From: Bacteroidaceae bacterium | GTDB lineage: Bacteria; Bacteroidota; Bacteroidia; Bacteroidales; Bacteroidaceae | DNA: 64,000 bases | Assembly (NCBI GenBank): GCA_017525235.1 | Contig: JAFXTC010000002.1 | Coordinates: 1-64,000, forward strand | Direction of reading: 5' to 3' | In this document: positions 30,603 to 41,016 of the stretch, piece after piece | Layout of the letters: each line of letters starts with the position of its first letter | How positions within the stretch are numbered: the stretch's first letter is position 1 | Made by a program: the position numbers and the translations under genes | Notes under the pieces: generated by a model | Databases searched by the model: none | Told to the model about the DNA's origin: nothing | The model's input: only the letters and a program-made list of their open reading frames with translations

Positions 30603-33600
30603 ATGCAAATTAACCTCATTTTCAGAAGACTGCTCTTTTCAGCAGTTGCGCTATTGCCCCAGAGTACTTTGGCACAAGAGGCAGAACCCATTACAGAAGC
30701 CAACGTTGACATTTGTATTTATGGCAGTACACCTGCCGGCATCATGGCGGCATACACAGCCAAGCTGAAAGGAAAAAGTGTGCTGTTGGTTTCTCCCACA
30801 AAACGTCTTGGAGGAATGACTGCAGGCGGTCTGGGTTGGACCGATATAGGTGACAGTACCAGCCACCGTCGTATTATAAAAGGTTTTGCACGTGAATTCT
30901 ATCGTCGCATCGGTCATCATTATGGTATGGCTTCTCCAACCTTCTACTTTGAACCAAAGGTAGCGTTGGCAACCTTCAAGGGTTTTCTGAGCGATGTCGA
31001 TATAAAGGATAATCAAGATATTTGGTACCAATGGAGAATCGTCAGTGCTCAGAAAGAAGGGAATGATGTGCAGAGCATTGAGCTGGAGGACGGCACTAAT
31101 CCAAAGGTGACACCACACAGAACCGTTCATGCAAAGGTGTTTATTGATTGTAGTTACGAGGGCGACCTGATGGCTCGTGCCGGCATCTCTTATACGGTGG
31201 GTCGTGAGCCTTCTTCGCAATACGGAGAGCCAGAGAATGGTGTACAATGCCTGAACAAGCATCAGTTCTGCGATGGTGTAGATCCATACGTAGTTCCTGG
31301 CGACCCCAGCAGCGGTCTTCTTTGGGGCATCATGCCAGAGCCTATGGGCAAGAAGGGAGAAGGCGATAACCACATTCAGGCTTATAACTACCGTCTTACA
31401 TTAACCAAGACAACTCCTTTCCGCGCCATTACGGATAAGGTGCCTGATAATTACGACCCCAGTCGCTATGAATTGCTCTTCCGTTGGATGGAGAAGAAAG
31501 GCTGGAGCAGCTACGGAGATTGCATCAAGTGGACTTACATGAAGGATTCTTCTGGCCCAAACAGTTGGAATGCCGTGAAGACCGACAACAACAATCAAGG
31601 AGGTTTCTCTACCGATATGATTGGCTACAGCTGGGATTATCCCGAAGCCACTTACGAGCAGCGCGACTCTATTGCCAAGCTGCACGAGGATTATACCAAG
31701 GGTCTTTTGTACATTCTATGGACAGATAAGCGCGTGCCGTCAAATATTCAGGCAGAATTCCTGAAGTGGGGTTATCCTCTGGATGAATATGAGGATAACG
31801 AGAACTTCACGCCTCAGCTTTATGTTCGTGAGGCAAGGCGTATGTTAGGGCGTATGGTGATGACGGAGGATTACTGCCTAAAGACAAAGGCTGTTGACGA
31901 CCCCATTGCCTGGGGAGCCTATACTATGGACTCGCACAACTGCGGCCGTTATGTTGTTAACGGAATGGTGAAGAACGAGGGCGATGTGCAGCGCCATTTG
32001 ACAGCTGGTCCTTACGGAATATCTTACAGAGCCGTTACCCCCAAGGAGGAAGAGGCACGCAACGTGATTGTGCCCGTCTGCCTTTCTGCTTCTCATATTG
32101 CTTACGGTAGCATTCGCATGGAGCCCGTTTATATGGTGCTGGGTGAGACAACAGCTTTGGCCGCCATTCAGGCTATAGACGAGCACGAGGGATGTGTGCA
32201 GCAGGTAGATCCGGCCAGATGTATCAAGCAGTTGGAAGAAGGCTTAAATGTGGAGCGCTTTGAGGAGTTGCCGACAGAGGGAAATTCCGTAGCTGTTGAC
32301 ATCACGAGCCGTGTGCTGCAGAATCCTTCATTTGAGACAGCCTATTCAAATACGACCAAGCCCCCTTACGGATGGAGCGAGTTGCCTGCAGGAACTACGT
32401 TGCAGCGAAGCGTCAGCACCAATCCTAACAACAAGGATGGCAAGAAGGCATACGTCTGCAAACCCGAGTCGGGAAAGACCATCAGCCAGCCGCTGAAGCT
32501 TTATCAGCAGATTCCTGCCGAGAAGCTGGGAGCCGGCGTTTACAAGGTTTCGTGCCGTATGTGGATCGAGAAGGATTATTATGGAACAGCCTGTCTGTTT
32601 GCTGATAACGGCGAGGGCACCAACTGCAACGTGCAATATTGGACTACGGAAGCTTATTACCGCAACGGCACATCGGGCTATGATAACATCAACTATACCG
32701 ACTACAGAACTACCTTTGCCAATCATGCCGGAGGCTTCAACAATACCACCACCCAGAATATGCAGCGCATGGTGGTTTACATCACGCTTAGGGACGGAGA
32801 CGATATGGTGCTAGGTATTCGTACCAACAGCGCCAACCAGGCTGCGGACAAAGCAGGAGCCGGTTATTTTATCGTGGACGATTTCCACGTAGAGAAACTG
32901 ACGGAGAAGCCCTTGTCACAGGAGGCTTTCTGCGACAAGAACCTCATCAACTATACCTTTGAGAAGGACCCTAAGGGTATCACTTACGATTGGAATACCA
33001 AGACCACAAAGAACGAATCTGCCAACGGCCCTATCCTGGGTTGGCAATGCTATCCGGAGTGGACTGATAACTACGGCGGTGTGAGCGACGGCACCAATCT
33101 GGAGTGGAAATGGGCTGGCTATGTTGCCAGCACAAATAGCGTCATCCCCAACAATTTCAAGCTCTATCAGACCATACCTGCAGAGAATCTTACCCCAGGC
33201 ATCTACGAGGTGAATGCCCGTATGTGGCAGCATCAAAGCAAGCTGGGAATCACACGCCTTTATGGTACCGCTGGCGATAAGTGCAGCGTTCAGTATTATG
33301 GCAAATCGGACAAATACCCTAGTGCTGTCCTTACAGAGGGCGAGGAAGCCACCTTTGCCAATCTTACGGCCTGTACCACCACGGGCCGCGTAAACGAGAT
33401 GTCGTTGGACGTAGAGGTTGGAGAGAACAACGATTTGGAAGTGGGCGTTAAAAGCGGATATGGTGCCGAGGCAAACAAAACTGATGGCGCTAACTATGGG
33501 AAGTTCTACGTTGATTTGCTCCGTACCTGGAAGGTGAGCGATTTGCCCGTAACATATACAGAAACGGCCACAGACAACCAGATTGTTCCTCAGGCGTATA

Positions 33601-34100
33601 CCAATAAGGTAATCCTGAATAAAACCTTCAGTAACGGAGATTGGCAGTATGTCTGTTTCCCGTTCAGTCTGAACAAAGCAGATATCGAGACTATCTTCGG
33701 AAAGGGAACTGAAGTGCTGGGTATGGAAGTTGTGCAACCCGACTGTCCTTGTCCCGATGAGCTCAACTTTTTCGAAGTTTCTCAGATGGAAGCAGGAATG
33801 CCTTATCGCATTCGCCCAACAGACGTGCTCCCCTCCCCTATTACGCTCCAGAATGTACGTATTGAGGTCTCCGAGCCAAAAGACATTTCCACTTCAGGCT
33901 ATACGCTGAAGGGAACGTTTCAAGCAACGAAGGAAGTCCCCGCTTTTGGTGTGATAGATATACAGGACCCAAACCAGACATCCATTCATTCTGTAGATGC
34001 AGAAAAGACTGCTGGCAATAGCTACGACCTCTCTGGTCGTCGTGCCACCCCCACCACCAAAGGCGTTGTAATCAACAACGGAAAGAAATCTCTCTTCTAA
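30603..34100 (+). CDS. Large secreted FAD-dependent oxidoreductase with beta-sandwich modules
   Basis: 1165 residues with a signal peptide ending TLAQ. The FAD-binding domain begins with VDICIYGSTPAGIMAAYTAKLKGK (about 37-60) followed by KRLGGMTAGGLGWTD, the pattern of the PF12831 oxidoreductases often found in polysaccharide loci. Two similar modules of about 200 residues follow: 573-770 (NPSFETAYS, LYQQIPAEKLGAGVYKVS) and 779-980 (NLINYTFEKD, LYQTIPAENLTPGIYEVN), probably carbohydrate-binding or adhesive. The C-terminus has a DWQYVCFPFSL beta domain and the short YDLSGRR...KGVVINNGKK tail typical of secreted Prevotella proteins. Substrate unknown. Confidence 0.82.
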   Translation: MQINLIFRRLLFSAVALLPQSTLAQEAEPITEANVDICIYGSTPAGIMAAYTAKLKGKSVLLVSPTKRLGGMTAGGLGWTDIGDSTSHRRIIKGFAREFYRRIGHHYGMASPTFYFEPKVALATFKGFLSDVDIKDNQDIWYQWRIVSAQKEGNDVQSIELEDGTNPKVTPHRTVHAKVFIDCSYEGDLMARAGISYTVGREPSSQYGEPENGVQCLNKHQFCDGVDPYVVPGDPSSGLLWGIMPEPMGKKGEGDNHIQAYNYRLTLTKTTPFRAITDKVPDNYDPSRYELLFRWMEKKGWSSYGDCIKWTYMKDSSGPNSWNAVKTDNNNQGGFSTDMIGYSWDYPEATYEQRDSIAKLHEDYTKGLLYILWTDKRVPSNIQAEFLKWGYPLDEYEDNENFTPQLYVREARRMLGRMVMTEDYCLKTKAVDDPIAWGAYTMDSHNCGRYVVNGMVKNEGDVQRHLTAGPYGISYRAVTPKEEEARNVIVPVCLSASHIAYGSIRMEPVYMVLGETTALAAIQAIDEHEGCVQQVDPARCIKQLEEGLNVERFEELPTEGNSVAVDITSRVLQNPSFETAYSNTTKPPYGWSELPAGTTLQRSVSTNPNNKDGKKAYVCKPESGKTISQPLKLYQQIPAEKLGAGVYKVSCRMWIEKDYYGTACLFADNGEGTNCNVQYWTTEAYYRNGTSGYDNINYTDYRTTFANHAGGFNNTTTQNMQRMVVYITLRDGDDMVLGIRTNSANQAADKAGAGYFIVDDFHVEKLTEKPLSQEAFCDKNLINYTFEKDPKGITYDWNTKTTKNESANGPILGWQCYPEWTDNYGGVSDGTNLEWKWAGYVASTNSVIPNNFKLYQTIPAENLTPGIYEVNARMWQHQSKLGITRLYGTAGDKCSVQYYGKSDKYPSAVLTEGEEATFANLTACTTTGRVNEMSLDVEVGENNDLEVGVKSGYGAEANKTDGANYGKFYVDLLRTWKVSDLPVTYTETATDNQIVPQAYTNKVILNKTFSNGDWQYVCFPFSLNKADIETIFGKGTEVLGMEVVQPDCPCPDELNFFEVSQMEAGMPYRIRPTDVLPSPITLQNVRIEVSEPKDISTSGYTLKGTFQATKEVPAFGVIDIQDPNQTSIHSVDAEKTAGNSYDLSGRRATPTTKGVVINNGKKSLF

Positions 34101-34111
34101 AAACTCTATGT

Positions 34112-34149
34112 AAATTCCTAAGATCGTTCTTGAGGGGCTTGGGAATTTT
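34112..34149 (+). terminator. Terminator after the FAD oxidoreductase
   Basis: AAATTCCTAAG (34112-34122) pairs with CTTGGGAATTT (34138-34148) with one wobble, followed by a T-rich stretch. It also separates the convergent gene at 34156. Confidence 0.7.
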
Positions 34150-34155
34150 CATGTT

Positions 34156-34854
34156 TTATTCTTGGTTTTCTGAGGCGTTCTTCCCCTGCTTAATATTCTT
34201 GAATAGACCAGCTTTTTTAAGGATGGGATAGATGTGTTCGGGTTTCAGACGCTTGTTTGGGTCATGCTCAGAAATATACTCTCCGTATAAATCGAAATTT
34301 ACACCAAGAAGCTTCATCATTTCTTTATCGTTAATCATCGTAACGTTGTTATAGCGTCCACGATTGTATGTATCGGTGGTGATGAGATAGCACGCTTGCT
34401 GCAACGCTTGTGAGCCGGCAGAAATCCCTGCTCCAAGAGCACCAAACACGGTGCCAGCCATCATATTCCGTTCCTGCACGTCTTTACCTACTTTTGTAAA
34501 GATAAAAAACAAGGTATCCTTTCCCATCGTCATAGCTTGAACATAGCCCTTTCCAAAGAGAATCTTTTGATAAGCCAACTTTCGGCAATTAACAAACAAC
34601 TTGCGTCCCTGCTTCACGGCAAAGGCCTCTTTTTTGAGCATCTTATCGGTATTCTTGTTGCTTGTTGTGAGTGAAAAGTCGCTGCCTCCCCAAAGGAACT
34701 TGTGACCTTTTGTGTGGGTTTTGCAATATATGGTATCCAGCATTTCCCAATTATCTGCCTTAAAATCCTCGTAACTTTTACAGTAACGGCATTGGGCACC
34801 AACGTTGAAAGATACCAAAAGGAAAAATATGTAATAAATAAACCTTTTCTTCAT
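34156..34854 (-). CDS. Secreted protein of unknown function
   Basis: 232 residues with a signal peptide (MKKRFIYYIFFLLVSFNVGAQ) and an immediate CRYC pair. A central glycine-rich hydrophobic segment, MMAGTVFGALGAGISAGSQ (about 135-155), could insert in or touch a membrane. I do not recognise the family with certainty. It lies behind lgt with 35 bp between and may be its own unit; it converges with the FAD oxidoreductase. Confidence 0.6.
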   Translation of the reverse strand: MKKRFIYYIFFLLVSFNVGAQCRYCKSYEDFKADNWEMLDTIYCKTHTKGHKFLWGGSDFSLTTSNKNTDKMLKKEAFAVKQGRKLFVNCRKLAYQKILFGKGYVQAMTMGKDTLFFIFTKVGKDVQERNMMAGTVFGALGAGISAGSQALQQACYLITTDTYNRGRYNNVTMINDKEMMKLLGVNFDLYGEYISEHDPNKRLKPEHIYPILKKAGLFKNIKQGKNASENQE

Positions 34855-34889
34855 AAGACTCTGTTATCGGTTTTCTGCAATTATCGTGT

Positions 34890-35744
34890 TTATTTCTCTG
34901 CCAGCTTTTTACACCACTTACCGCCTAACATGCAGTAGAGGCCGAGGAGGACGAAGGGAACGCTGAGCAGCTGCCCCATATTGAAGAGCATGCCATCCTC
35001 GAAGGCTTCCTGATTTTCCTTAGTGTACTCGATGAAGATGCGGCTGGTGAAGATGAGGAAGAGGCAAAGACCGAAGTAAAAACCAGAGCCAACCTTGGGG
35101 AAACGTTTGCCTTCTGTCTGGCTCATGGACTTTCTGTAAATCCACCACCCTATGAAGAAGAAGCAGGCATAGCACAACGCCTCGTATAATTGACCCGGAT
35201 GACGGGGAATCATATCTACACGCTCGAAGATGAAAGCCCAGGGAATATCGGTGGGACGACCGATAATTTCGGAATTCATCAGGTTGCCCATACGAATGGC
35301 ACAAGCACAGATGGGGGTCACGATGGCCACATTATCCAGAACACGCATGATGTTGAGCTTCATGTTGCGGGCATAGAGCCACAGGGCAAACATCAGACCC
35401 CAAGTGCCGCCATGACTGGCAAGACCCTCGTAGCCGGTAAACTTCCAACTGCCATCGGCCAACTGACGGATGGGCAAAACCATCTCTATGGGGTGAGAAA
35501 GGAAATAGGCGGGTTCGTAGAAAAGGCAATGACCCAATCGGGCACCTATAAGTATGCCAAGGAAACAGTACATGAACATCGGTTCGAACTGCTCTTCGGA
35601 AATCTTCTGCTGTCTGTACAGACGATGCATGAGCAAATAAACTCCCAGCAGGCCGATGCACCAGCAGAGCGAGTACCAGCGGATAGCGAAGAAGCCTAAA
35701 TCCAAGGCTACTACATCTGGATTCCAATTGATGAATAATGTCAT
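34890..35744 (-). CDS. lgt: Prolipoprotein diacylglyceryl transferase
   Basis: 284 residues with seven predicted membrane helices. Lgt transfers diacylglycerol from phosphatidylglycerol to the lipobox cysteine. The visible signatures are [32 protein letters not shown] with the catalytic His/Gly region, and the signature [36 protein letters not shown]. It overlaps the end of ychF by 4 bp (ATGA), so translation is probably coupled. Confidence 0.96.
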   Translation of the reverse strand: MTLFINWNPDVVALDLGFFAIRWYSLCWCIGLLGVYLLMHRLYRQQKISEEQFEPMFMYCFLGILIGARLGHCLFYEPAYFLSHPIEMVLPIRQLADGSWKFTGYEGLASHGGTWGLMFALWLYARNMKLNIMRVLDNVAIVTPICACAIRMGNLMNSEIIGRPTDIPWAFIFERVDMIPRHPGQLYEALCYACFFFIGWWIYRKSMSQTEGKRFPKVGSGFYFGLCLFLIFTSRIFIEYTKENQEAFEDGMLFNMGQLLSVPFVLLGLYCMLGGKWCKKLAEK

Positions 35745-36838
35745 ACGTTAAATCTGAAATGCATGATATCTCCGTCCTGAACGACGTATTCCTTGCCTTC
35801 TACACCCATCTTGCCTGCTTCGCGAACAGCAGCCTCGGAGCCGTATTTGATGTAGTCCTCGTACTTGATAACCTCGGCACGGATAAAGCCCTTCTCGAAG
35901 TCGGTATGGATAACGCCGGCACATTGGGGAGCCTTCCAACCCTTGCGGAAAGTCCAGGCTTTCACCTCCATCTCTCCGGCAGTGATGAATGTCTGCAGGG
36001 TGAGTAGGTGGTAAATAGCCTTTATAAGGCGATTACAGCCGCTCTCAGAAAGTCCCATGTCCTCAAGGAACATCTGCTTCTCCTCGTATGATTCAAGCTC
36101 TGCAATGTCGGCTTCTGTCTGTGCGCTGATAATCAGCATCTCGGCATCCTCGCCCTCAATGGCTTTCTTAACAGCCTCGGTATAAGCATTTCCTGTGGAG
36201 GCGCTGGCATCGTCCACATTGCAAACATAAAGAACGGGCTTGGTGGTAAGCAAGAAAAGACTCTTGGCTGCAGCATTCTCGTCTTCTGTCTCGAAGGTTA
36301 CGGTACGGGCGCTCTTGCCTTGTTCCAAAGCATCACGATAAGCCTCTAAAACCTGCAACTCAATCTTTGCCTGTTTGTCGCCCCCTACCCTTGCAGCTTT
36401 CTCAACCTTCTTGATACGCGACTCTACGGTCTCCAAATCCTTCAACTGTAACTCGGTGTCGATAATCTCCTTGTCGCGAACGGGATTAACAGAGCCATCC
36501 ACATGTACAATATTGCCGTTATCGAAACAACGCAGCACATGGATGATAGCATCGCACTCACGAATATTAGCCAGGAACTGATTGCCCAAACCTTCGCCCT
36601 TGCTGGCACCCTTTACGAGTCCGGCAATATCTACTATATCGCAAACTGCGGGGACAATACGGCCAGGATGAACCAACTCGGCCAGTTTGGTGAGTCGTTC
36701 ATCGGGCACACTTACCTGCCCCATCTGAGCATCTATGGTGCAAAAAGGGAAATTAGCAGCCTGAGCCTTAGCGCTGCTCAGACAATTGAAAAGTGTTGAC
36801 TTGCCCACATTGGGCAGTCCTACTATACCTGCTTTCAT
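35741..36838 (-). CDS. ychF: Redox-regulated ATPase/GTPase YchF (OLA1)
   Basis: 365 residues, full length. P-loop [12 protein letters not shown], switch/G3 [17 protein letters not shown], and the altered G4 motif NVDD in place of NKxD, which explains the preference for ATP in this family. A coiled-coil insertion (about 130-200) and the C-terminal TGS domain ([30 protein letters not shown]) are present. It binds ribosomes and is linked to oxidative stress response. It stands before lgt in one operon. Confidence 0.97.
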   Translation of the reverse strand: MKAGIVGLPNVGKSTLFNCLSSAKAQAANFPFCTIDAQMGQVSVPDERLTKLAELVHPGRIVPAVCDIVDIAGLVKGASKGEGLGNQFLANIRECDAIIHVLRCFDNGNIVHVDGSVNPVRDKEIIDTELQLKDLETVESRIKKVEKAARVGGDKQAKIELQVLEAYRDALEQGKSARTVTFETEDENAAAKSLFLLTTKPVLYVCNVDDASASTGNAYTEAVKKAIEGEDAEMLIISAQTEADIAELESYEEKQMFLEDMGLSESGCNRLIKAIYHLLTLQTFITAGEMEVKAWTFRKGWKAPQCAGVIHTDFEKGFIRAEVIKYEDYIKYGSEAAVREAGKMGVEGKEYVVQDGDIMHFRFNV

Positions 36839-36865
36839 CTTATTCTATATCTTATATATTGGCTG

Positions 36866-36896
36866 CAAAATTACCGCTTTAATTTTACAAAACCAA
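36866..36896 (-). promoter_or_regulatory. Promoter of ychF-lgt
   Basis: On the minus strand TTG (36894-36896), 20 bp, then TAATTTTG (36866-36873), 28 bp before the ATG. Exact consensus spacing. Confidence 0.65.
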
Positions 36897-36930
36897 ATTT
36901 TCTGTGTTATCTTAGCTTATAGGGGAACTC

Positions 36931-39726
36931 TTAGTGAGCCTCTAACCAGTTACTACCCCACCCTGTGTCGGCAATGAGAGGCACGCGCATCTGAGTCGCA
37001 TTTTGCATCTCCTCAACTACAATTCGTTGCAGATGTTCTTTTTCTTCGGGCAGGACGGTGAAGCAAAGTTCGTCGTGTACTTGCAAGATCATCTTGGAGC
37101 GGATGCCTTCTGCTTTCATACGTTGGTAGACGCGAATCATGGCTATCTTTATAATGTCTGCCGCACTACCCTGAATGGGTGAGTTAATAGCGTTGCGCTC
37201 GGCATTTCCTCGAACGTTGGCATTATTAGAGTTGATGTCGGGCAGATAACAGCGTCTCTTAAAAATGGTTTCTGTATAACCTTTTTCGCGAGCCATCTCA
37301 ATGCTTTTCTCCATGTAGGCCTTAACAGCTGGATAAGTCAGGAAATAGCCGTCAATCAACTCTTTGGCCTCTGTTCTGGATACATCCAAACGCTCTGCCA
37401 GACCGAAGGCAGAAATACCGTAGATAATACCGAAGTTGGCGGTCTTGGCTTTCCGACGTTCATCGGAAGTAACTTCTTCAAGGGTCTTATGGAAAATCTT
37501 GGCAGCTGTGGCCGCATGGATGTCTTGTCCGGCATTAAAGGCTTCTATCAGATTTTCATCTCCACTCAGATGCGCCATAATACGCAACTCAATCTGGCTG
37601 TAGTCGGCACAGAAGAACTCCTGCCCTACCTCAGGAATAAAGGCCTTACGTACTTCTTTCCCTTGTTCGTCCCTGACGGGTATATTCTGCAGGTTTGGGT
37701 TAGAAGAGGAAAGTCGGCCCGTTGTGGTAACGGTTTGATTGAACGATGTATGAATGTGCCCTGTCTCGGGATTAATAAGTTGTGGCAATGCATCGATGTA
37801 TGTGCTCAGAAGTTTCTTTAACCCTCTGTATTCCAAAATCTTGCCGACTATAGGACTCTTGCTTTTCAGACTTACAAGAATTTCTTCGGTGGTTGCATAT
37901 TGACCGGTTTTTGTCTTTTTGGGCTTGTTGGTAATCTTCATTTGGTCGAAGAGCACCTCGCCCACCTGTTTCGGACTTGCAATATTAAAATGTACGCCAG
38001 CTAACTGGTAGATTTCTTCCTCAATACGTTGCATTTCCTTAGAGTAGAGAACCGAGGTCTCGCGGAGTCCTTCGGTATCGATACAAACGCCGTTTCTCTC
38101 CATATACGCTAGCACAGGCATCAGCGGCATTTCTATTTGTTGGAAGAGTTCCAGAAGACCTTCTTTCTCCAACTCTGAAGCGAACAAGTTCTTCAGTCTC
38201 AATGTGATATCGGTATCTTCGCAAGCATACACATAAACCTCCTCTGGCTTCAGTTCGGCCATTGATTTCTGGTTTTTGCCTGTTCCAATAAGTTCGTCAA
38301 TATGAATGGTCTGATAATGCAAATAGGCTTCAGCAAGATAGTCCATACCGTGACGCATTTCGGGGTGGAGCAGGTAGTGTGCAATCATGGTGTCGAACAT
38401 CGGGCCACGAAGCTCTATGCCGTGATTCAGGAGAACCTGAAGGTCATATTTCAAATTCTGCCCAATCTTCAGTGTATTGGGATTCTCGTAAATAGGGCGA
38501 AGCGCTTCTATTGCTTTTGGATTCTCATACACGGGAACGTACCATCCCTGCCCTTCCTTAATGCTGAAACTAACGCCCACCAAGTGTGCTTTAATAGGAT
38601 CTGTACCTGTGGTTTCTGTGTCGAGGCATATCTCGCGTACTTCTTGTAGGGCAGCAAGAAGAGCGTTAATCTTTTCTGCTGTGTCAACAAGTTGATAATC
38701 AGCAGTTTCTTTGCTGTAACGAAGCATGCCGTTATCTGTTAGATTGTTATCTGAGAACAACGTTGGTTCCGTTTCATTGCTATCCCCAAAGCCACTAAAG
38801 AGATCACCTTGAATGGCATTTCCCTTCTTCTCGGGCTTAGATACGGGTGTTGGAGCGGGAGACGTGATTTTCTTCCGCATGAGGGTGCGGAATTCAAGTT
38901 CCTCAAAGATTTTCTGTAAGGCTTCTTGATTAGGCTCCTCCATTTTAAGCATATCCATATCTAACCGTATGGGAACATCCGTCTTAATGGTAGCTAGCCA
39001 TTTGCTGGTTTTTATCTGTTCGATATTATTCTCAACCTTTTCCTTTAGGGCACCCTTCAGCTTGTCGGTATTTTCTATGAGCGACTCAATACTACCAAAC
39101 TCTTGTATTAGCTTTGCTGCAGTCTTTTCGCCCACGCCAGGACAACCGGGGATGTTGTCAACAGCATCTCCCATAAGTCCTAGTATATCAATTACTTGGG
39201 TGGGGTGGGAGAGTCCCCATTTTTGGTTTACCTCAGCAGGACCAAGAATCTCTTCTGCGCTCTTCCCGACGGCTGGGCGGTACATCTTCACATGGTCTGT
39301 TACCAACTGTCCGTAGTCTTTATCGGGCGTCATCATAAAAGTTTCTATTCCCTGTTTGTCTGCCTGGTGTGCTAGCGTACCTATCACATCGTCAGCCTCA
39401 TATCCAGGTTCTTCCAAAACGGGAATGTTATAAGCCTTAAGCAACCTTTTAATAATAGGTACTGCAAAACGGATGGCCTCTGGAGTTTCTTCGCGTTGTG
39501 CTTTGTAAGCAGGGTAGGCTTCGTGTCGGAAAGTTCCTCCTGAAGGGTCAAAAGCAACGCCAAGATGGGTGGGTTGTTCCTTCTGAATTACTTCCTCCAA
39601 AGTGTTCACAAAGCCAAGGATGGCCGATGTGTTTTCTCCCTTGGAGTTAATTCTTGGGTTCTTTAAAAAGGCATAATAGGCCCTATATATAAGCGCATAA
39701 GCGTCTAAAAGATAGAGTTTGGACAT
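36931..39726 (-). CDS. polA: DNA polymerase I
   Basis: 931 residues with all three domains. The 5' nuclease covers about 1-300 (YEADDVIGTLAHQADKQG). The 3'-5' exonuclease has intact acidic motifs: DTETTG, NLKYDLQVL, YACEDTDIT. The polymerase has motif A DYSQIELRIMAHLSGD, motif B RRKAKTANFGIIYGISAFG and motif C QVHDELCF. Because the exonuclease residues are kept, proofreading is expected, unlike in some Bacillus-type enzymes. It works in Okazaki-fragment maturation and excision repair; uvrC lies 3.3 kb further on. Confidence 0.98.
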   Translation of the reverse strand: MSKLYLLDAYALIYRAYYAFLKNPRINSKGENTSAILGFVNTLEEVIQKEQPTHLGVAFDPSGGTFRHEAYPAYKAQREETPEAIRFAVPIIKRLLKAYNIPVLEEPGYEADDVIGTLAHQADKQGIETFMMTPDKDYGQLVTDHVKMYRPAVGKSAEEILGPAEVNQKWGLSHPTQVIDILGLMGDAVDNIPGCPGVGEKTAAKLIQEFGSIESLIENTDKLKGALKEKVENNIEQIKTSKWLATIKTDVPIRLDMDMLKMEEPNQEALQKIFEELEFRTLMRKKITSPAPTPVSKPEKKGNAIQGDLFSGFGDSNETEPTLFSDNNLTDNGMLRYSKETADYQLVDTAEKINALLAALQEVREICLDTETTGTDPIKAHLVGVSFSIKEGQGWYVPVYENPKAIEALRPIYENPNTLKIGQNLKYDLQVLLNHGIELRGPMFDTMIAHYLLHPEMRHGMDYLAEAYLHYQTIHIDELIGTGKNQKSMAELKPEEVYVYACEDTDITLRLKNLFASELEKEGLLELFQQIEMPLMPVLAYMERNGVCIDTEGLRETSVLYSKEMQRIEEEIYQLAGVHFNIASPKQVGEVLFDQMKITNKPKKTKTGQYATTEEILVSLKSKSPIVGKILEYRGLKKLLSTYIDALPQLINPETGHIHTSFNQTVTTTGRLSSSNPNLQNIPVRDEQGKEVRKAFIPEVGQEFFCADYSQIELRIMAHLSGDENLIEAFNAGQDIHAATAAKIFHKTLEEVTSDERRKAKTANFGIIYGISAFGLAERLDVSRTEAKELIDGYFLTYPAVKAYMEKSIEMAREKGYTETIFKRRCYLPDINSNNANVRGNAERNAINSPIQGSAADIIKIAMIRVYQRMKAEGIRSKMILQVHDELCFTVLPEEKEHLQRIVVEEMQNATQMRVPLIADTGWGSNWLEAH

Positions 39727-39788
39727 ACAATATTGAATTTTATTGGGTAAAATTATGCAAAAAAAGTGAAATGGTCATCATTTTTGTG

Positions 39789-39796
39789 TATTTTTG
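39789..39796 (+). promoter_or_regulatory. -7 box of the polyprenyl synthase gene
   Basis: TATTTTTG matches TAnnTTTG, 19 bp before the ATG at 39816. Confidence 0.5.
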
Positions 39797-39815
39797 CATT
39801 TCAAAAGTGTATTAG

Positions 39816-40790
39816 ATGAACTCATTAGAGGCTTTACAAAAACCTATAGCTGACGTTTTAGAAGAATACAAACAGCAATTTGAAGAAACGCTTAGTTCTG
39901 ACAACCCATTGCTTCAGCAGGCCACAAATCACCTGTTGCAGAAGAAGGGTAAGTTGGTCAGACCGACTTTGGTTTTCCTTTCCGCCCGTCTTTTCGGCAC
40001 AATAAACCAAAGCGTTTATGATGTTGCTTTGGCGCTTGAATTGCTTCATACTGCCAGTTTGGTACATGATGATGTGGTGGACGAGAGCGACCGCCGCAGG
40101 GGACAGGCTTCTGTAAATGCTCTGATGACGAATCAAATAGCAGTTTTGGTAGGAGATTTTCTTCTGAGTAGGGCACTCCATCATGCCGCCCAAACAGGCG
40201 ATACTAAGGTTGTTGATGTGGTTGCAAATCTTGGCCAGACTTTGGCAGATGGCGAACTTCTCCAACTTGCGAATCTTGATGACGAGAAGCTGGACGAGGC
40301 ATCTTACTATATGGTTGTCCGCAAGAAAACGTCCAGTCTTTTTGCTGTCGCTGCTCAACTGGGCGTTCTTTCCTCTGGCGGTTCGGAAGAGGATGCAGAG
40401 CGTATGAGAAGATTTGGTCATCTTGTAGGAACATGTTTCCAGTTGAAAGACGATATCTTTGATTACGACACTAAGACGGACGTCGGAAAGCCTGCTGGTA
40501 ACGATATGAAGGAAGGTAAACTTACCCTTCCTGTTATACATGTTGTTAACAAGACAAAGAACGAAGAGATGCTTTCCGTTGCACTAAAGGTTAGAAGTGG
40601 CGAAGCAACTCAACAGGATATAAACGACTTGATTGGTTTTACTATAGAAAACGGCGGAATAGAATATGCTTATTGGGCTATGAATGAATTTCGCATGATG
40701 GCAGACGGACTAATAGACGAAAGCAGGAATCCTGCCATTGTAGAATCCCTGCATTCGCTTGTTAATTTTGTTGCTAACCGCAAATATTAA
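39816..40790 (+). CDS. Long-chain polyprenyl diphosphate synthase
   Basis: 324 residues. Trans-prenyltransferase with the first aspartate motif in VHDDVVDESDRRRG and the second in LKDDIFDYDTKTDVGKPAGNDMKEGKLTLP. The residues before the first motif (LELLHTASL) are small, consistent with a long product such as the side chain of menaquinone. It extends isopentenyl diphosphate chains made through the MEP pathway (ispG in this window). Exact chain length cannot be deduced. Confidence 0.93.
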   Translation: MNSLEALQKPIADVLEEYKQQFEETLSSDNPLLQQATNHLLQKKGKLVRPTLVFLSARLFGTINQSVYDVALALELLHTASLVHDDVVDESDRRRGQASVNALMTNQIAVLVGDFLLSRALHHAAQTGDTKVVDVVANLGQTLADGELLQLANLDDEKLDEASYYMVVRKKTSSLFAVAAQLGVLSSGGSEEDAERMRRFGHLVGTCFQLKDDIFDYDTKTDVGKPAGNDMKEGKLTLPVIHVVNKTKNEEMLSVALKVRSGEATQQDINDLIGFTIENGGIEYAYWAMNEFRMMADGLIDESRNPAIVESLHSLVNFVANRKY

Positions 40791-40826
40791 TTTTTCTTCA
40801 GCATTTAGTGTAGTTTACCCATTTTT

Positions 40827-40862
40827 GGAGTCAAAACGACTCCCGTCTTGACCGTTTTTCTT
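40827..40862 (+). terminator. Terminator after the polyprenyl synthase, with two possible stems
   Basis: GGAGTC (40827-40832) pairs with GACTCC (40838-40843). Alternatively GTCAAAACG (40830-40838) pairs with CGTCTTGAC (40844-40852, one mismatch), and this second stem is followed directly by CGTTTTTC and more T runs. Nothing else is recognised between 40863 and 41016. Confidence 0.6.
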
Positions 40863-41016
40863 TTTTTCTTCTAGATTGGACTTTTCTCGTGTCTGTTTTT
40901 TTGCGTTCAAGTTTTTGAATCACAGAGAAATATAACAAAAACGGCGTCGTGAGAATCCTCTATTGTCTAAAGCTCCTACGTCGGTACGCAAATTTCACAT
41001 TGTCACAGCGTCAAAA

